Below, piece after piece: positions 45,140-56,355 of a stretch of 64,000 bases of DNA. The DNA lies in assembly GCA_964059195.1 (NCBI GenBank), contig CAXKWD010000008.1, forward strand, positions 44,941,502 to 45,005,501, given 5' to 3'. The first letter of the stretch is position 1. Every line of letters begins with the position of its first letter. A program made the translations under genes and the position numbers. Source of the DNA: Ectobius pallidus (taxonomy: Eukaryota > Arthropoda > Insecta > Blattodea > Ectobiidae). Below the pieces are notes generated by a model. The model worked only from the letters and a program-made list of their open reading frames with translations. It was not told the DNA's origin and did no database searches.

Positions 45140-45960
45140 AGGTCCTGGAAGAAGTCCACGCAGGAGCAACCTGGCCAAACATGGGGATATAAGTACACAA
45201 ACTATAAGCGTCTATATCGGGCAGTATTCGAATCAATATTAACACACGCGGCGCACGGGTGGGCTCCGTACCTACTCGTTAGACATAAACATAAGCAAAT
45301 TTCTGCCCAAAGGAAAGCCTTACTTAGAGTAACTCGAGCGTACTCCACATCCTCAAATGAGGCACTACAAGTCATAGCAGGAGAAATCCCTATGGACTTA
45401 GTACTGGAGGAAAAAGTAACGTCATATAAAATCAGAAAACATATATCCACAAGAATAGGAGAAACAGACATAACACCAGAAACATACAACACTCTGAATA
45501 AACAAGAGCTTAACACCCAGCATAGAGAACACACGATAACCCGATGGGAAACAAGGTGGAGTAGGTCAGTAAAGGGTATGTTCACAAAAGACTACTTCCC
45601 CAGTGTCAAAGCTAGACTCAAACAAAAACACATACGAATAGACTACGCGACAGCACAATTTTACACAGGTCACGGATGCTTCACTGCGAACCTATATAGA
45701 TTAAACTAGCAGAGGACTACCTTTGCTATTGTGAAGATAGCGAACTAGATACAATGTGTCACGCCCTATACAGGTGCCCAAGATACAGAGAAATATGACG
45801 AGACCTTAGAAACGTAACCACCCAAGTGGGTGAACGATGGCCGCCAGACCTTCAGTTTTGGACGACCAAAGGGGCCATGAAGTCTTTAGCGATTTCGCTA
45901 GACAGGTGATAGGAATTAGAAAGCTAGAAGACGCAGACGATGTCTAGACAACTCGATAAT
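45140..45960 (+). pseudogene. R1-like LINE, C-terminal RT and zinc knuckle
   Basis: Decayed end of a non-LTR ORF2. YRAVFESILTHAAHGWAPYL near 45205 (the thumb block with the conserved L-T-Y/H-A pattern), AQRKALLRVTRAYSTSSNEA, then the open frame 45392-45709 with VIAGEIPMDLVLEEK. Then CEDSELDTMCHALYRCPRY near 45735, a CCHC-like knuckle typical of R1/LOA-type LINEs. Stops separate the blocks. No 3' tail was identified. Confidence 0.7.
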
Positions 45961-46289
45961 TGAGACACACCAACTATGAGACGAAACTCGAGAGTAGCTC
46001 AGACTCCCGAGACGCTGTAAGACTTTCTCACAGCAACCGATCTAAGTGAGGTTTTGCGGGGTTTCCCTCACTTGTAAGGTGAATGCCAGATTGGAATGCA
46101 CCCCCCGCGTAGACAGGATAGGACAACACAGACAAAGAAACACAGTTCTATAGTGCTGAATCAAACAGCCAGCTCAAACACATTTTCCCCAGTGATAGGT
46201 AAAATTTCAGAACGAAACGAGCAATAGAACACATGCGCCGAACAATTGTTGGGAGCGGAGTATGGCCTATGGTCGAGGTTTCTCCGTGG
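45961..46289. other. No gene recognised
   Basis: Spacer between the R1-like LINE end and the Gypsy integrase. Confidence 0.35.
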
Positions 46290-49200
46290 GTGGTGGTGGG
46301 CCAAAGGTGGTCACTTAGGAGTGAACCGGACCCTCGACAAACTACGAAAAAGGTTCTACTGGTAGCACCAAGGCAGTGACGTCGAGAGGTGGTGTCAACA
46401 ATGTGACACCTGCGCTGCCAGCAGGGGGCCTAGAACACGCAGTCGTAGGGCCATGAAGCAGTACAACGCGGGGGCTCCATTTGAAAGAATCGCCATCGAC
46501 GTGGCAGGCCCATTCCCTCTTACTGATGATGGAAATCGGTAACTGTTGTTACCAGGAAGCGGTACCAGTGGCGAAGGTACTGGTGGAGAACCTTATCTGC
46601 CGGTATGGAGTGCCGATGGAGTTAAACAGCGACAAGGGAAGGAACTTCGAGTCTAACATCACGAAAGAGTTGCTCCAACGGCTGGGGTACACAAGACCCG
46701 CACGACCCCCCTTGACCCGCAATTAGATGGAATGGTGGAGTGCTACATCAAGACCCTGGAGGAGCACCTACGGAAGGTAGTCTCAAGCCATGGCTGGTAT
46801 ATGTAACGTTGTCTCGTTCCCGTAAGAGCTGTGGGGAGAGTCCTACACTGCTGTGTGACGTCACCCCCAGCCCGCGCGAGAATTAAGCAGCTACATACAA
46901 TGGTAATGATGGGAAGTAATAACACGAAAACACCATCGTTTTACCAACAATAGGCCCCTAATACATGTTTCCGAGGTGAAGATAGAATGCATACGACCCT
47001 GCATATAAAGAGGATTTAACACAAATTAAAATAAATATTTAATACATGTACAAATAAGAATAGTGCAGCTTTACAAAGTTAGGAAAAAGTTTGTCTGACT
47101 CAGGAAAAAGTAGTCTAGTAGATATAGCTTAGATTATGCTGATAGATTTTTAATTTTACATTTCTAGGTATGTTAACTTATTTCAGGTAAATTATTCTAA
47201 ATTATGGAAGGAGGCTTAAAAAGAATAGACTTTGGTATACTTTGCAATATTCGTCATGACTTAGAAAAATAAATTTCTCAATGAGATCGATGCGCAGTTG
47301 TGTATTTTCTGTATTTATTTTACATTAAATTAAGTTAAATTAAACGTCTATATGATGAACGAAGTCACCTCTGATTGCAATGTACTTGTCCCAATTTAAT
47401 TACAGAACTTATAATCATAGATACTAAACAATTATTAAAACCAAAGAGGAATAGACAACATGGAATAATGCTTTCCAGAGGCAGAAAACTGGAAGATAAA
47501 TATAATCTGCGCACGGAATAACAATTATTATATTATAAACCAATCTGTATTCTGTTTGTAGAACACTTTGAAATAAACATTTACAAATGAATCAAAGTGA
47601 TCATAAATATAACAGGTATATCTTTAAATGTATACCGACCGACAGCGTTTAAATGATCGAACAGTCCAAGACTCAATTTAGTCATGTTTACATGTAAATA
47701 TGGATTTTAAGACGCGCTTATAGTAAAATAATGAGTCAATAACTCACCTTCAGTAGGAAGTGGCTTCTTTTGCAGTTAACAACAGATCCATTGTTGAATA
47801 TTCTTCCCCCCACCCCAGTGGGTGAGCCCCAGTCAGGTTTATGGGTACATGTAGTTATTCAGTTTCTGACAGATGTTTTATTAGGGGAGTCCATAAATAA
47901 AATGTTGAAGGATTTTTACTTTATTACCGGTATGTACTGGAAAAGAGGATTCCTAATTCCTCGAAGCGTTATTAAAACATTATACTGAACAGTACACTAA
48001 CATTGTAATTATTTAAACGGCATTAAAGCAGTAATGGAATTCAATAGTGAGCTACTCTTTAAAAAAACACACACTCTGGTACACTGACACTTCAGGTGAT
48101 AAAGTTATATATAGGCTATAAGAATTCCCCAACTATTAAATTCAGGCGATAATTATAGCACATATATGACGTAACTAATCAGAACATGAATTAATGTTAA
48201 CACAGCACTTGTGCACGACACTTGAAACTAGAGCTGTCTGACTGTGAACTGAAGTTTTAAAGATTTTTAAAAGGGAGTCTTGCCTCAAAATGTGCATTTT
48301 TTACATCTGAAGGGTACAATCACATTTTCTACCCCTTAACCCATCTTTTTGAATAGAACATTGTTTTTGTCAAATATAGTGTAGGTGGTCAGCTCAGCAA
48401 GGAAAATTGCAATAGCCTGCTGCTGTCTATAAATAAAATGGACAGGCTCTTTAAGTTTCTGCTGGCAATGTGTATGAATAAAGAATTATTTACAAAAGGG
48501 CAAACTCCCCTCTGCATAAGACAAAAAAAAGTCGTATAGGCTACTTCCAATTTTCTAAGTCATAACCAAAGAGTTGTAAAAGTACCTCAATAAATTTAAA
48601 GAGAAATGCAAGATGTTTGTGCGTGTTCTTTATTTTGACATCCACAGTATGTTTTACAGAAACCAGCAGCTTAAATATTTTGTTTCAAATGTCTCAATAT
48701 ATTTTATTACAGCCTATTCATTTGAGGCCTGAGCACTCAGAAGTGGTCCCTCTATTAAGCCATACCCCCTGTAAGATCATAATATGTAGTCTATCTTTAC
48801 AGATACATGCATTATTTTAGTTAAAAATAAGTTTTATTCCCATCATTGCCATTGTATGTAGGTGTTTAAATCCTCCTGCAGGGCTAGGGGCCACGTCACA
48901 TCCCTCGTGCTCAATACGCATGCGCGTCGAACGAGGCAACCTTGCATATACCAGCCTTGGTCTCAAGCCACCAACGAGATTGGGACGTCCTCCTGGCATA
49001 TAGCTCCTCGATCCATGACACCACCGGAATGACACAGGCCAACATGGTCTTCGGGAGAGAGCTCCGTCGACCGTGCGACCTACTCTTTGGCACCCCACCT
49101 GATGAGAAACAGCCAGCTACCGACTATGTGTGGAACCTTACCGAGAGGCTAAGAGAAACCCACGAACTAACCCGAGAGAATCTCCAGTTGACTAGTGACC

Positions 49201-49469
49201 GGATGAAGTTGGGGTACGACAGGCTGACCAACTCAGCTGGGTTCCACGAGGGAGACCAAGTGTGGTTAAACCGCCCTACCAGGACCAGAGGGAAGTCGCC
49301 GAAGCTGCAGCAGTCCTGGGATGGCCCCTACCGGATAATGAAGCGAATTAACGACGTAGTCTTCCGCATCCGGCGACAGCCAAGAGGGAAGATGCTGGTT
49401 AATTCACCTGGACCGTCTGGCGGCATACCATGGGGATTTAAGTCCATGTGCCAGACCCACCAGTCATAA
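46290..49469 (+). pseudogene. Third Gypsy fragment: integrase split by a long-TIR element
   Basis: Integrase zinc finger: GGHLGVNRTLDKLRKRFYW, then WCQQCDTCAASRG. Core: ERIAIDVAGPFP, a damaged middle, and LDGMVECYIKTLEEHLRKVV, where the final catalytic Glu is in MVE. The frame stops at VSS (46788), where the 46789-48959 element is inserted. It resumes as HQRDWDVLLAYSSSIHDTTG at 48960. It continues to the C-terminal module WDGPYRIMKRINDVVFRI, ending near 49469. The N-terminal half carries shifts and stops, while 48942-49469 is open. No LTR found; GGGGGCATCATGAGGAGGTAG near 49537 could be its polypurine region. Confidence 0.78.
46789..48959. mobile_element. Non-autonomous long-TIR DNA transposon, 9-bp duplication (copy 2)
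   Basis: 2,171-bp copy of the element at 2378-4001. Ends CATGGCTGGTATATGTAACG and the complement of CAAGGCTGGTATATGCAAGG. Flanked by a perfect 9-bp duplication GTCTCAAGC (46780-46788, 48960-48968) inside a Gypsy integrase frame. Relative to copy 1 it has an extra 541 bp at about 47087-47627 and a small extra block (GGCCCCTAATA) near 46953. No transposase is encoded. The independent 9-bp duplication confirms the target-site length of the family. Confidence 0.85.
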
Positions 49470-51214
49470 TAATTTGGGGGACTGAATGAAACTTATACCA
49501 CACGTTCCTGGGGTCATGTGGAGCAAAAACGTCCGGGGGGCATCATGAGGAGGTAGCTTTCAAACATGGCGTCCGTTCGAAAATGCGGACGACTGAGAAT
49601 CTATGAGTTCAAAAATCTCGGGACTGGGTTCATAAATATTGAATTTTGTTTTTTCAAGATGTAGGTTATTTTTTTAGCTACATTTTTGTTTTACATGTGA
49701 ATGGCCAAAAAACCAGTATTTATTGTTCAAAACTCTTAAAAGCTGAAAGATAGCTTTTTTGACATTTACGTTTTTAGATTTATTACTCTAACCGTTGGGT
49801 ATATCAGAAAAGTGCCTGAAATAAAAGTTGTAGAGAATCATCTCACCTTTAAAACGCAAAAATGAAATCGAAGATGGGATCAATAGAATAGGTTTGGAGG
49901 CAACACATGTTCTGTGGATTTTAAAATTTTTTATTCGACCGTACTATAATTGGCTTATTACATCTGAAATAATGGTCTCATAATTAGATTCATTTCGATA
50001 CAGACTTTCATTATAACATAGGTGGAACACAGAAAGACATCGAAACCTTGAGATCAGCATATGAAACTGAGTAATAAACAGCCTGCATTTAAAATAAAAT
50101 AAATTTTGTTCGTTTTAATTATTCGTGAAAAAATAGTTTTATGCTACGCGCTAGGCTCCTCCCACGAACTCTAACGTCACCCGCCTTCCAAGGAGGGACC
50201 GTTAGAGAACTAGGGGTTTAGGGTTTTATCGCAGAAGAGATTCAATGTGGCACATAATAGGCATCGCGCTTTTCAGTATGTTGCTCCAAAACTAACATAA
50301 CGTTGCTAACCTAACAAAACCTGTCACTGACCTAGAATTTACCAATCATTATTTAACTAAATGCAGAAGCTTTTTACACTTCCACACCTTTCATAAAACA
50401 TCGTTAAATCTGTCAAGGAAGCCATGGTACATTAGGTGAGTGCGCATGCTCGGAAGCGAGGGGAAGGACCCAGCGGGCTATTCAAGTCTAATACCAAATT
50501 CAGAATGCCATCCTAAATTAATATCACTGTTCATAACCTAACTGCCACTGAACTAGAATTTCGGGAGAATTCAGAATGCCCTACTAAATTAATAAAGTAT
50601 TTAACTATGGTACAATTGTAATTTTCGTAATTCTCGTAACTGAACAAGTACACAGCCGTGATAGGAGATATAGGGGAAGCAAGCAGTAGCGTGCGCATTG
50701 GCTCGGAAGCGAGGGTCAGCAGGGGAAACGAGCGGGCGGGCGAGAGCGGGTGGAACTTCACCGGCGGGCAGCATATATATATCTTTCGCCAATTTTTGTA
50801 ATATACTCGTGCTCGTTTCATAAGCATACTCGTATCCTAATGTACTACGATAACTCGAAATTTTTATTCATGAAAATCACTGTAGCGGCAATTCCCCTTT
50901 AAATAGCCTACTCCCGAAAATTTCGTTATGTGCACAAAATACGAAAACAAGGATGTCAAAACGCAATCCACCGAGTGTGCTTAAGAAGTGTCCTTGCATC
51001 CTGTCCCGGACACGGAGAGACTGAACTATTGACAGAAGAGTCTCTTTCGGTACCAAAAATGTCTGAAATGTTAAAAGAGGTATTTAATTAAACTACATTT
51101 TCTAAGGGAACGATGAATTTGTACACCACACACCACAACAAGAAACCATTGGTTACAAAGAAACACAATTACAAACCGAAATAGTAGACAGATTGCTGTG
51201 AACTGTTTTCTTTT

Positions 51215-51260
<46 letters not shown>

Positions 51261-51466
51261 GGACGGGAATGAATAGGACTCTGGTCATAGGTGAGATCAC
51301 GCGTGCACCGCGTTATTTAAATTTACGAAAGAGGGAATTGTTATATATTCCTGTCATTAAGTACAAAATGTTAGAATGTTCATCTTTAAATCAAATTTGT
51401 AAATAGTATAATTCTCTATCACTTCAAAATGCTTTTCTGGATTTTGACTGATCATTTAATCAGTAC
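49470..51466. other. No gene recognised; (TTTC)n microsatellite
   Basis: About 2 kb without recognisable coding content. A (TTTC)n tract lies at about 51207-51258. Two diverged direct repeats are visible: AATTCAGAATGCC at 50498 and 50568, and GCTCGGAAGCGAGGG at about 50449 and 50700. Confidence 0.45.
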
Positions 51467-52174
51467 ATATAGTCCAGTCAATGAATGCTCAAAAAGAGGT
51501 GTAGAGGGAAATGGAAGGAGCACAATTTTTTACTTTGGAACTTTGTTTGGACTAGTTAGGAGGTGAACATACTAAAAGTCCCCACTCCTAGGAGGTGAGC
51601 GGGGGGCAGGGGGGCCCTTAGAAGGTCCCTTTTTTCGGTTTTTAGCTTATATCTCAGAAACTAAGGGTCCTAGCGATACGATCTTTCTATACAAAATTAA
51701 AGATGATAACATGCTCCACTAGGTTCATTTTTTCATTTTTTCGCTCTCTCGCCTAGTTTCCGAGATATCTGCGCTCAAAATTAGCTAATTTTCAAAAAAA
51801 TAAAATTGCCTCGCGTTTTTTTCCTTATTTCGTTAGCTAACTCTTTGGCCCTTCGTCCTACGAAAAAGTAATACGGCAGGAAGTTGTAGAGCATTAAATT
51901 TCCTTCCAGAATATGTGATAGTTTACTTTTTATCTTCAACCGTTCAAAAGTAAGAGCAATTTTAGCTTTATGTGTAAATTCCGGAATTTTGCAGAAAAAC
52001 TTAACTTTCGTATTTTCCATTATTTCACTGCTCTAACTCTGTATAAAAGTCAATATTACGTATTTATATGTATAAATAGTATGTACTATACATATAAGTT
52101 GTACATAAATGAATCAATATATATATATATATGTATTTTGTAATATATTTTCAAGAAATATATATGCTTATGTA

Positions 52175-52450
52175 TAGTCCATTCAGTGATTGAATGAATA
52201 GATGGAAATAAAGGAACACGGTTTTTGACTTTGGGACTTTGTTTGGACTAGTTAAAAGTTAAACATACTTGAAGTCCCCACTCCTAGGAGGTGAACGGGG
52301 GGCAGGGGGTTCCGTAGAAGGTCCCTTTTTCGGTTTTTCGCTTATAGCTATGGATCCTAGCGTTATTACCACTCTATACAAAATTAAACCTGATAAAATG
52401 TTCCATCAAGACTGATTCCTTTCACTTTTTCGGTATCTCGCACAGTTTAT
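52175..52450 (+). repeat. Third, internal copy of the terminal repeat
   Basis: Begins TAGTCCATTCAGTG and repeats the outer block: GACTTTGTTTGGACTAG-like, GTCCCCACTCCTAGGAGGTG, GAAGGTCCCTTTTT. It is in the same orientation as the left TIR and lies immediately upstream of the coding region. Confidence 0.82.
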
Positions 52451-52516
52451 TTTAATCTTGTAGCCTATGTGATCGGAAATTAATTTTCAAGAATAACAAC
52501 TTTTTTTTTGTAGAGT

Positions 52517-54099
52517 TTGAAAATAAGTATCAAACTGTCTCGGAAAGATCGAGCACTCCCTCTTTCGACTGTTAGCTCGTCAATCAAGATCAACGACGAA
52601 AGGGTGTCTGTGGATCTTTTTTTGCTATTCCAGCGCAAATCCATAAGTAAGAAAATGGACGAAGATTTGAAAATTTATTTGCAATATGAATTAGCCCTTT
52701 TCCCTTTGGCCTTCTTCAATGAGAGTGGGATGAGGAAATCGACGAATTTAGTTCTGTAGAAAGAGCTCAATCTAACTATCAAAGATGTACGTGTGACACA
52801 CTTTGACATTGTTATAGACGGAGGACTTCTCCTGCACAAAGTTATTTGGCTAAGAGTTTCCACGACATCTGCCATTTGTTATGGATACGTCAATTTTATG
52901 AACAGTCACTATCGTGGAAGGAGTTGCACTGTAGTGTTTGATGGGTACACGAGCTCATCCTCAAGTACAAAGGTCGCTGAGCAGCAAAGGCGGTACCGTC
53001 TCAGCAAGTCAGCCGACATACATTTCAATCAGTAGACAGTCATAACTGCGAAGCAGGAAGACTTCCTGTCAAATTTCTACAACAAAAGTCTGCTGATTAA
53101 CATGCAGAAAGTCACACTACAGGCACATGGAGTCAGAACCCTGCAAGCACGGAATGATGTGGATGTCCTCATTGTAGATATGGCTATGGAGTTGTCACAT
53201 ACCACTGCTGTTGCAGTTATTGGTGAGGATGTCGACCTAATAGTCCTGTTGAAGGCCAAATCACCTAGTGACCAGAACATAATTTCCATCAAGCCTGGGC
53301 GTGGAAACATAAAACCTACATTGTTTTCTACCCAGAAGCTTCAGACCCAGGGGCTGCGAGACATACTATTTCTACATGCCTTCACTGGGTGTGATACCAC
53401 CTCAGCAGCCCTTCAGCAGCAGAGTAAGCTGGGATTAATCAATATGTATTTGGAGTCTCCAGATATCCAGGGAACTGCTGCAGTTTTCTCAGACCCTTCC
53501 TCAACCAAGGATGATGTAGAGGAAGCTGGGAAAAAGTGTATTTTGAGGTGGTACGGGGACCCACCTAAAAAGAAATCTCTAATCGCTTACCGTTACCAAT
53601 CCTATGTAAAATCGGTAGCCAATATCAAACCGGACATCTCGTGCCTCCCACCAACTGAGGGGGCAGCGAAACAACATTCTGAGGACATATCACAAAGTAG
53701 AGATGTGATTGAAACATTAGCTGCCTCCTCAGATGTATGGGTGGGAGTTAACCAACAATTTCTAACCCCGGTGCACAGTAAGCACCAGGCTGCACCGGAT
53801 TAAATATTAATTTTTTTTGGTCTGTGCACAAAGGATTCTTCCACCACCAAATGCGGATGCGGAAAGGCATCTCTCAAGTGTTCCCCTGCGTGCCAAAGCT
53901 GCCAGGGGAACTGTCTTAATGGGGTCCCCTCTTGGACAATGAGGATGAAGAACTTGACACTGATCCTCTGCCAGTTATCCTAGAAGATGTATCCCCTTTC
54001 TCAATGGATGAAGAAGAAAACGAAGCAGAACAATACCCAGGACCAAGTCACCATGACGAGGAAGGACCCTCCGGCTCCAAGAGAGTCAGGAATTTATAA
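52517..54099 (+). pseudogene. XPG/FEN1-like (PIN-fold) nuclease protein, C-terminal CxC module
   Basis: One reading frame from 52517 to about 53925 with in-frame stops at 52757, 53033 and 53801. The N-terminal block has INDERVSVDLFLLFQR and YELALFPLAFFNESGMRKS. Next come VIDGGLLLHKVIW and CTVVFDGYTSSSSSTK, with candidate metal-binding Asp residues. VDVLIVDMAMEL then VAVIGEDVDLIVLL follows, resembling the XPG/FEN1 internal motif with G-E-D-x-D. LFLHAFTGCDTTSA resembles the GCD motif. A cysteine cluster (KCGCGKASLKC, then CQSCQGNC) lies at 53849-53920. A frameshift near 53925 gives an acidic tail (LLDNEDEELDTD) ending at 54099. A TTTTTTTTGTAG tract just before 52517 could be a splice acceptor, so the N-terminal half may be missing. 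Proteins with this GCDTTSA signature occur as uncharacterised repeats in many invertebrates; the enzyme role is inferred. Confidence 0.68.
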
Positions 54100-55154
54100 T
54101 TATTATTGCTGTTCAATTGTACTACAAGGTGTAAATATATTATTAAAGTAAATATAAGACAGTTTCAAGAAACATTTACGAGTTAATGTGTTAATAAAAA
54201 AAGATATTTACAAATTGTTGTTGATTCTGGAATCATCCTACCCCAATGCCTTTGCGGAGCGAATGTATAGTTAATATGGGCCTATATATTATATTAACTG
54301 TACATTATATATTATATACATTGAATAAAAGTATTATTGCCTATGTAAAGGGTAATTATGGCCCTTAAATAACAATAAAGATTCGTCGACCCTCAATAAA
54401 TTGTCAATTTTGAGTATTATCAAAAATTTCCATCATATATTATAGTAATTGTATTTCTGTAGGGGTACATGTTGGAGCTCCCAAAGTGGTTCCACTAGGT
54501 TCGGGGTTCGAAATTAGTTTTAAACGAGGATATATATATATATATATATATATTGATAAAATTTTAAATATATATTGGAAATATATATTGGATTTTATGT
54601 AGAGTTTCAGCAGTGGAAGAACGGAAAATACGAAAGTTAAGTTTTTCTGCAAAATCCCGGAATTTACACATAAAGTTAAAACAACTCTACCTTTTGAACG
54701 GTTGAAGATAAAATGTAAACTAACATATATTCGTGAAGGCAATTTAATGCTCTAAGACTTCTTTCCTTATGCATTTTTTGTAGGACGAAGGGCCGAAGAA
54801 TTAGCTAACGAAATAAGGCGAAAAACGCGAGGAAATTTTATTTTTTTCAAAATTAGCTAATTTTGAGCACAGATATCTCAGAAACTAGGAGAAGATAGCG
54901 AAAAAATGAATTAAATCAATCTTGTGGAGCACTTTGTGTAATTTAATTTTGTATTGAAGGGTCTTATCGCTAGGACCCATAGTTTCCGATATATAAGCGA
55001 AAAACCTTAAAAAGGGACCTTCTAAGGGCCCTCTGCCCCCCGCTCACCTCCTAGGAGTGGGGACTTTTAGTATGTTTACCTCCTTACTAGTCCAAACAAA
55101 GTCCCAAAGTAAAAAATTGTGTTCCTCTACAACTTTTCATTGACTGGACTAATA

Positions 55155-55487
55155 GGATTTCTACATTCCATACGATTTGGCTTAGTTTTTAGTTTGTCTT
55201 GTTAAATTAATTGTATTTATTACAAATCATTCATATATCTTCTTCTTTAACCATCACACATTCATTTATTGTATTGTATTTTTATATTGTACAACACTTA
55301 TTAGCAAAACTAAGCCAACTGTAATTGGGATTTATTCCTGTACTTAAAAAATAAATAAATAAATAAATAATATACACATTCGTTTGGTGATGAAAATATG
55401 TGATGGGATAAAATATCTCTGACAGTGAATCCTCCCCGAAAACGAGAAATTGGGAAAATTATAATATTGCCTGCTTTTGTCACTTAC
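55155..55487. other. Intron sequence beside the first coding exon; (AAATA)n tract
   Basis: AT-rich, with an (AAATA)n-like tract at about 55347-55371, possibly the tail of a small retroposon. No gene seen. Confidence 0.4.
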
Positions 55488-55789
55488 CTTGGTCTTCTCG
55501 CGAGATCTGCTCCTGAGGAACCCTGGCATTTTTATACCGCCAATGGGGATTTTCTTTTTACTGCTCTCCTTCTCGGATTCTTCAAGAGCTTTCCGCATCT
55601 TCTCCACCTCACCTTCACATTCCCGCCTTATTGGCTTGATCACAGTCTCTTGGGCTTTCTCGACAGTCTCTTCCTCTGCCGTTCTAATATTTTCCTCGTT
55701 TAGCATTTTCTCCCTTTCCTCGTCTTCTATTTCCTTCTTATCTTCACTCTTCTCCTCTACAATGTTGGTCTCTGTCGTGCTCATGTCAC
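55488..55789 (-). CDS. Nrt: Neurotactin-like gene, first coding exon
   Basis: Exon preceded on the minus strand by the acceptor TTATTGCAG and ended by AAG then GTAAGTG. The ATG at 55784-55782 follows five untranslated bases (GTGAC), so at least one 5' UTR exon lies upstream. The 99 codons end in phase 0. The peptide is highly charged (EEREKMLNEENIRTAEEETV), coiled-coil-like, and ends KKKIPIGGIKMPGFLRSRSR. It has no signal peptide, as expected for the cytoplasmic N-terminus of a type II membrane protein. KIPIGG-I/L-K-PGF followed by EGEL in the next exon (712-879) is, from memory, the order in Drosophila neurotactin. Neurotactin binds amalgam and acts in axon guidance. The exon itself is certain; the gene name is a motif-based inference. 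Confidence 0.72.
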
Positions 55790-56355
55790 CTGCAATAATA
55801 AACAAGACACAATATTAATATTCTGTTCATGCTCTCTTCTCATTCTGTTTTACTGGTTACTCCAGTGAAATTAACTGCACAATGGTTGGCTTACTGAAGA
55901 TTGAACTTACGGATACGATACCCGATAACTCCCGATTTTTTCTGAAATCACTAATTAGCCTCGAAAGTGAACCGAGTTTCACATCAGAAACGGTATTTAA
56001 GAAACTCTGCTTCGTATGAGCTGTGAACTGTGAAAGTATAGTCTCCCGCCTCGTTTTGGCTATGCCAAGAAACAGTCACCTGTATTACAAACAGTGAGCT
56101 ATGTGTCCGTGGTGTCATGTCATCTAGTGGCAGTGAGCTAGAACAATGAACAGTCTCGACTCTGCTCACAGAGGCCGTGCGTTTGTTCATATCTCCCGTG
56201 CATTTCCCTCTTTGTCTCTCATAGTCTTCTCGTTTATTCTCGGCCCGCTTCACCTGATCTCGGCTCAGTGCTGGAGGATTGTGGTCCGGACTCGATAACA
56301 TGGCGTCGACTAGTGTTTACGTGGTAACGAACTGTTATGGAATCGGCATATACCA
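55790..56355 (-). promoter_or_regulatory. Possible 5' UTR exon and promoter region of the Nrt-like gene
   Basis: Sequence between the first coding exon and the hAT-type element is less AT-rich and lacks repeat signatures. A candidate donor GATCAG then GTGAAG lies at 56254/56253 on the minus strand, which would end a 5' UTR exon starting near 56300-56340. No TATA box or initiator is convincing. An open frame at 55984-56301 on the minus strand has no recognisable content and is not proposed as coding. Confidence 0.28.

Larger units (their letters stand above)
51470..55151 (+). mobile_element. Long-TIR DNA element encoding an XPG/PIN-like nuclease protein
   Basis: The left end TAGTCCAGTCAATGAA and the right end TTCATTGACTGGACTA are inverted copies. 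The inverted similarity continues for about 560 bp (51470-52040 against 54590-55151). Shared blocks include AAAAGTCCCCACTCCTAGGA, TTAGCTAATTTT and AACTTAACTTTCGTATTTTC. ATA flanks both sides (51467-51469, 55152-55154), a probable 3-bp duplication. A further partial copy of the left repeat lies at 52175-52450. The central region encodes one degenerate protein with nuclease and cysteine-cluster modules and no DDE motif. Academ elements (3-4 bp duplications, XPG nuclease, cysteine motif) are the closest described group I can recall. Confidence 0.78.
880..55487 (-). other. Giant intron of the Nrt-like gene
   Basis: The interval between the donor at 55487-55486 (AAG then GTAAGTG on the minus strand) and the acceptor at 881-880. 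Both flanking exons are phase 0, so direct splicing keeps the frame. The intron is 54.6 kb and consists largely of nested transposable elements listed separately. I saw no further exon of the same protein inside it, but a very short one could be missed. Confidence 0.6.

Noticed and set aside
44773..45242. Overlapping open frames upstream of the R1-like LINE end
   Set aside because: Composition is proline- and glycine-rich without motif; could be eroded LINE ORF2 but not supportable.
51207..51258. (TTTC)n tract as a polypyrimidine splice signal
   Set aside because: Simple microsatellite with no exon next to it on either strand.
53102..53803. Reading the XPG-like frame as a host gene
   Set aside because: It has in-frame stops, lies between long inverted repeats with an ATA flank, and belongs to a family known from repeated copies, so it is element-borne.
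55984..56301. 105-codon minus-strand frame upstream of the first coding exon
   Set aside because: Does not join in frame with the exon at 55488-55789 through obvious splice sites and has no recognisable content; more likely 5' UTR/promoter sequence.
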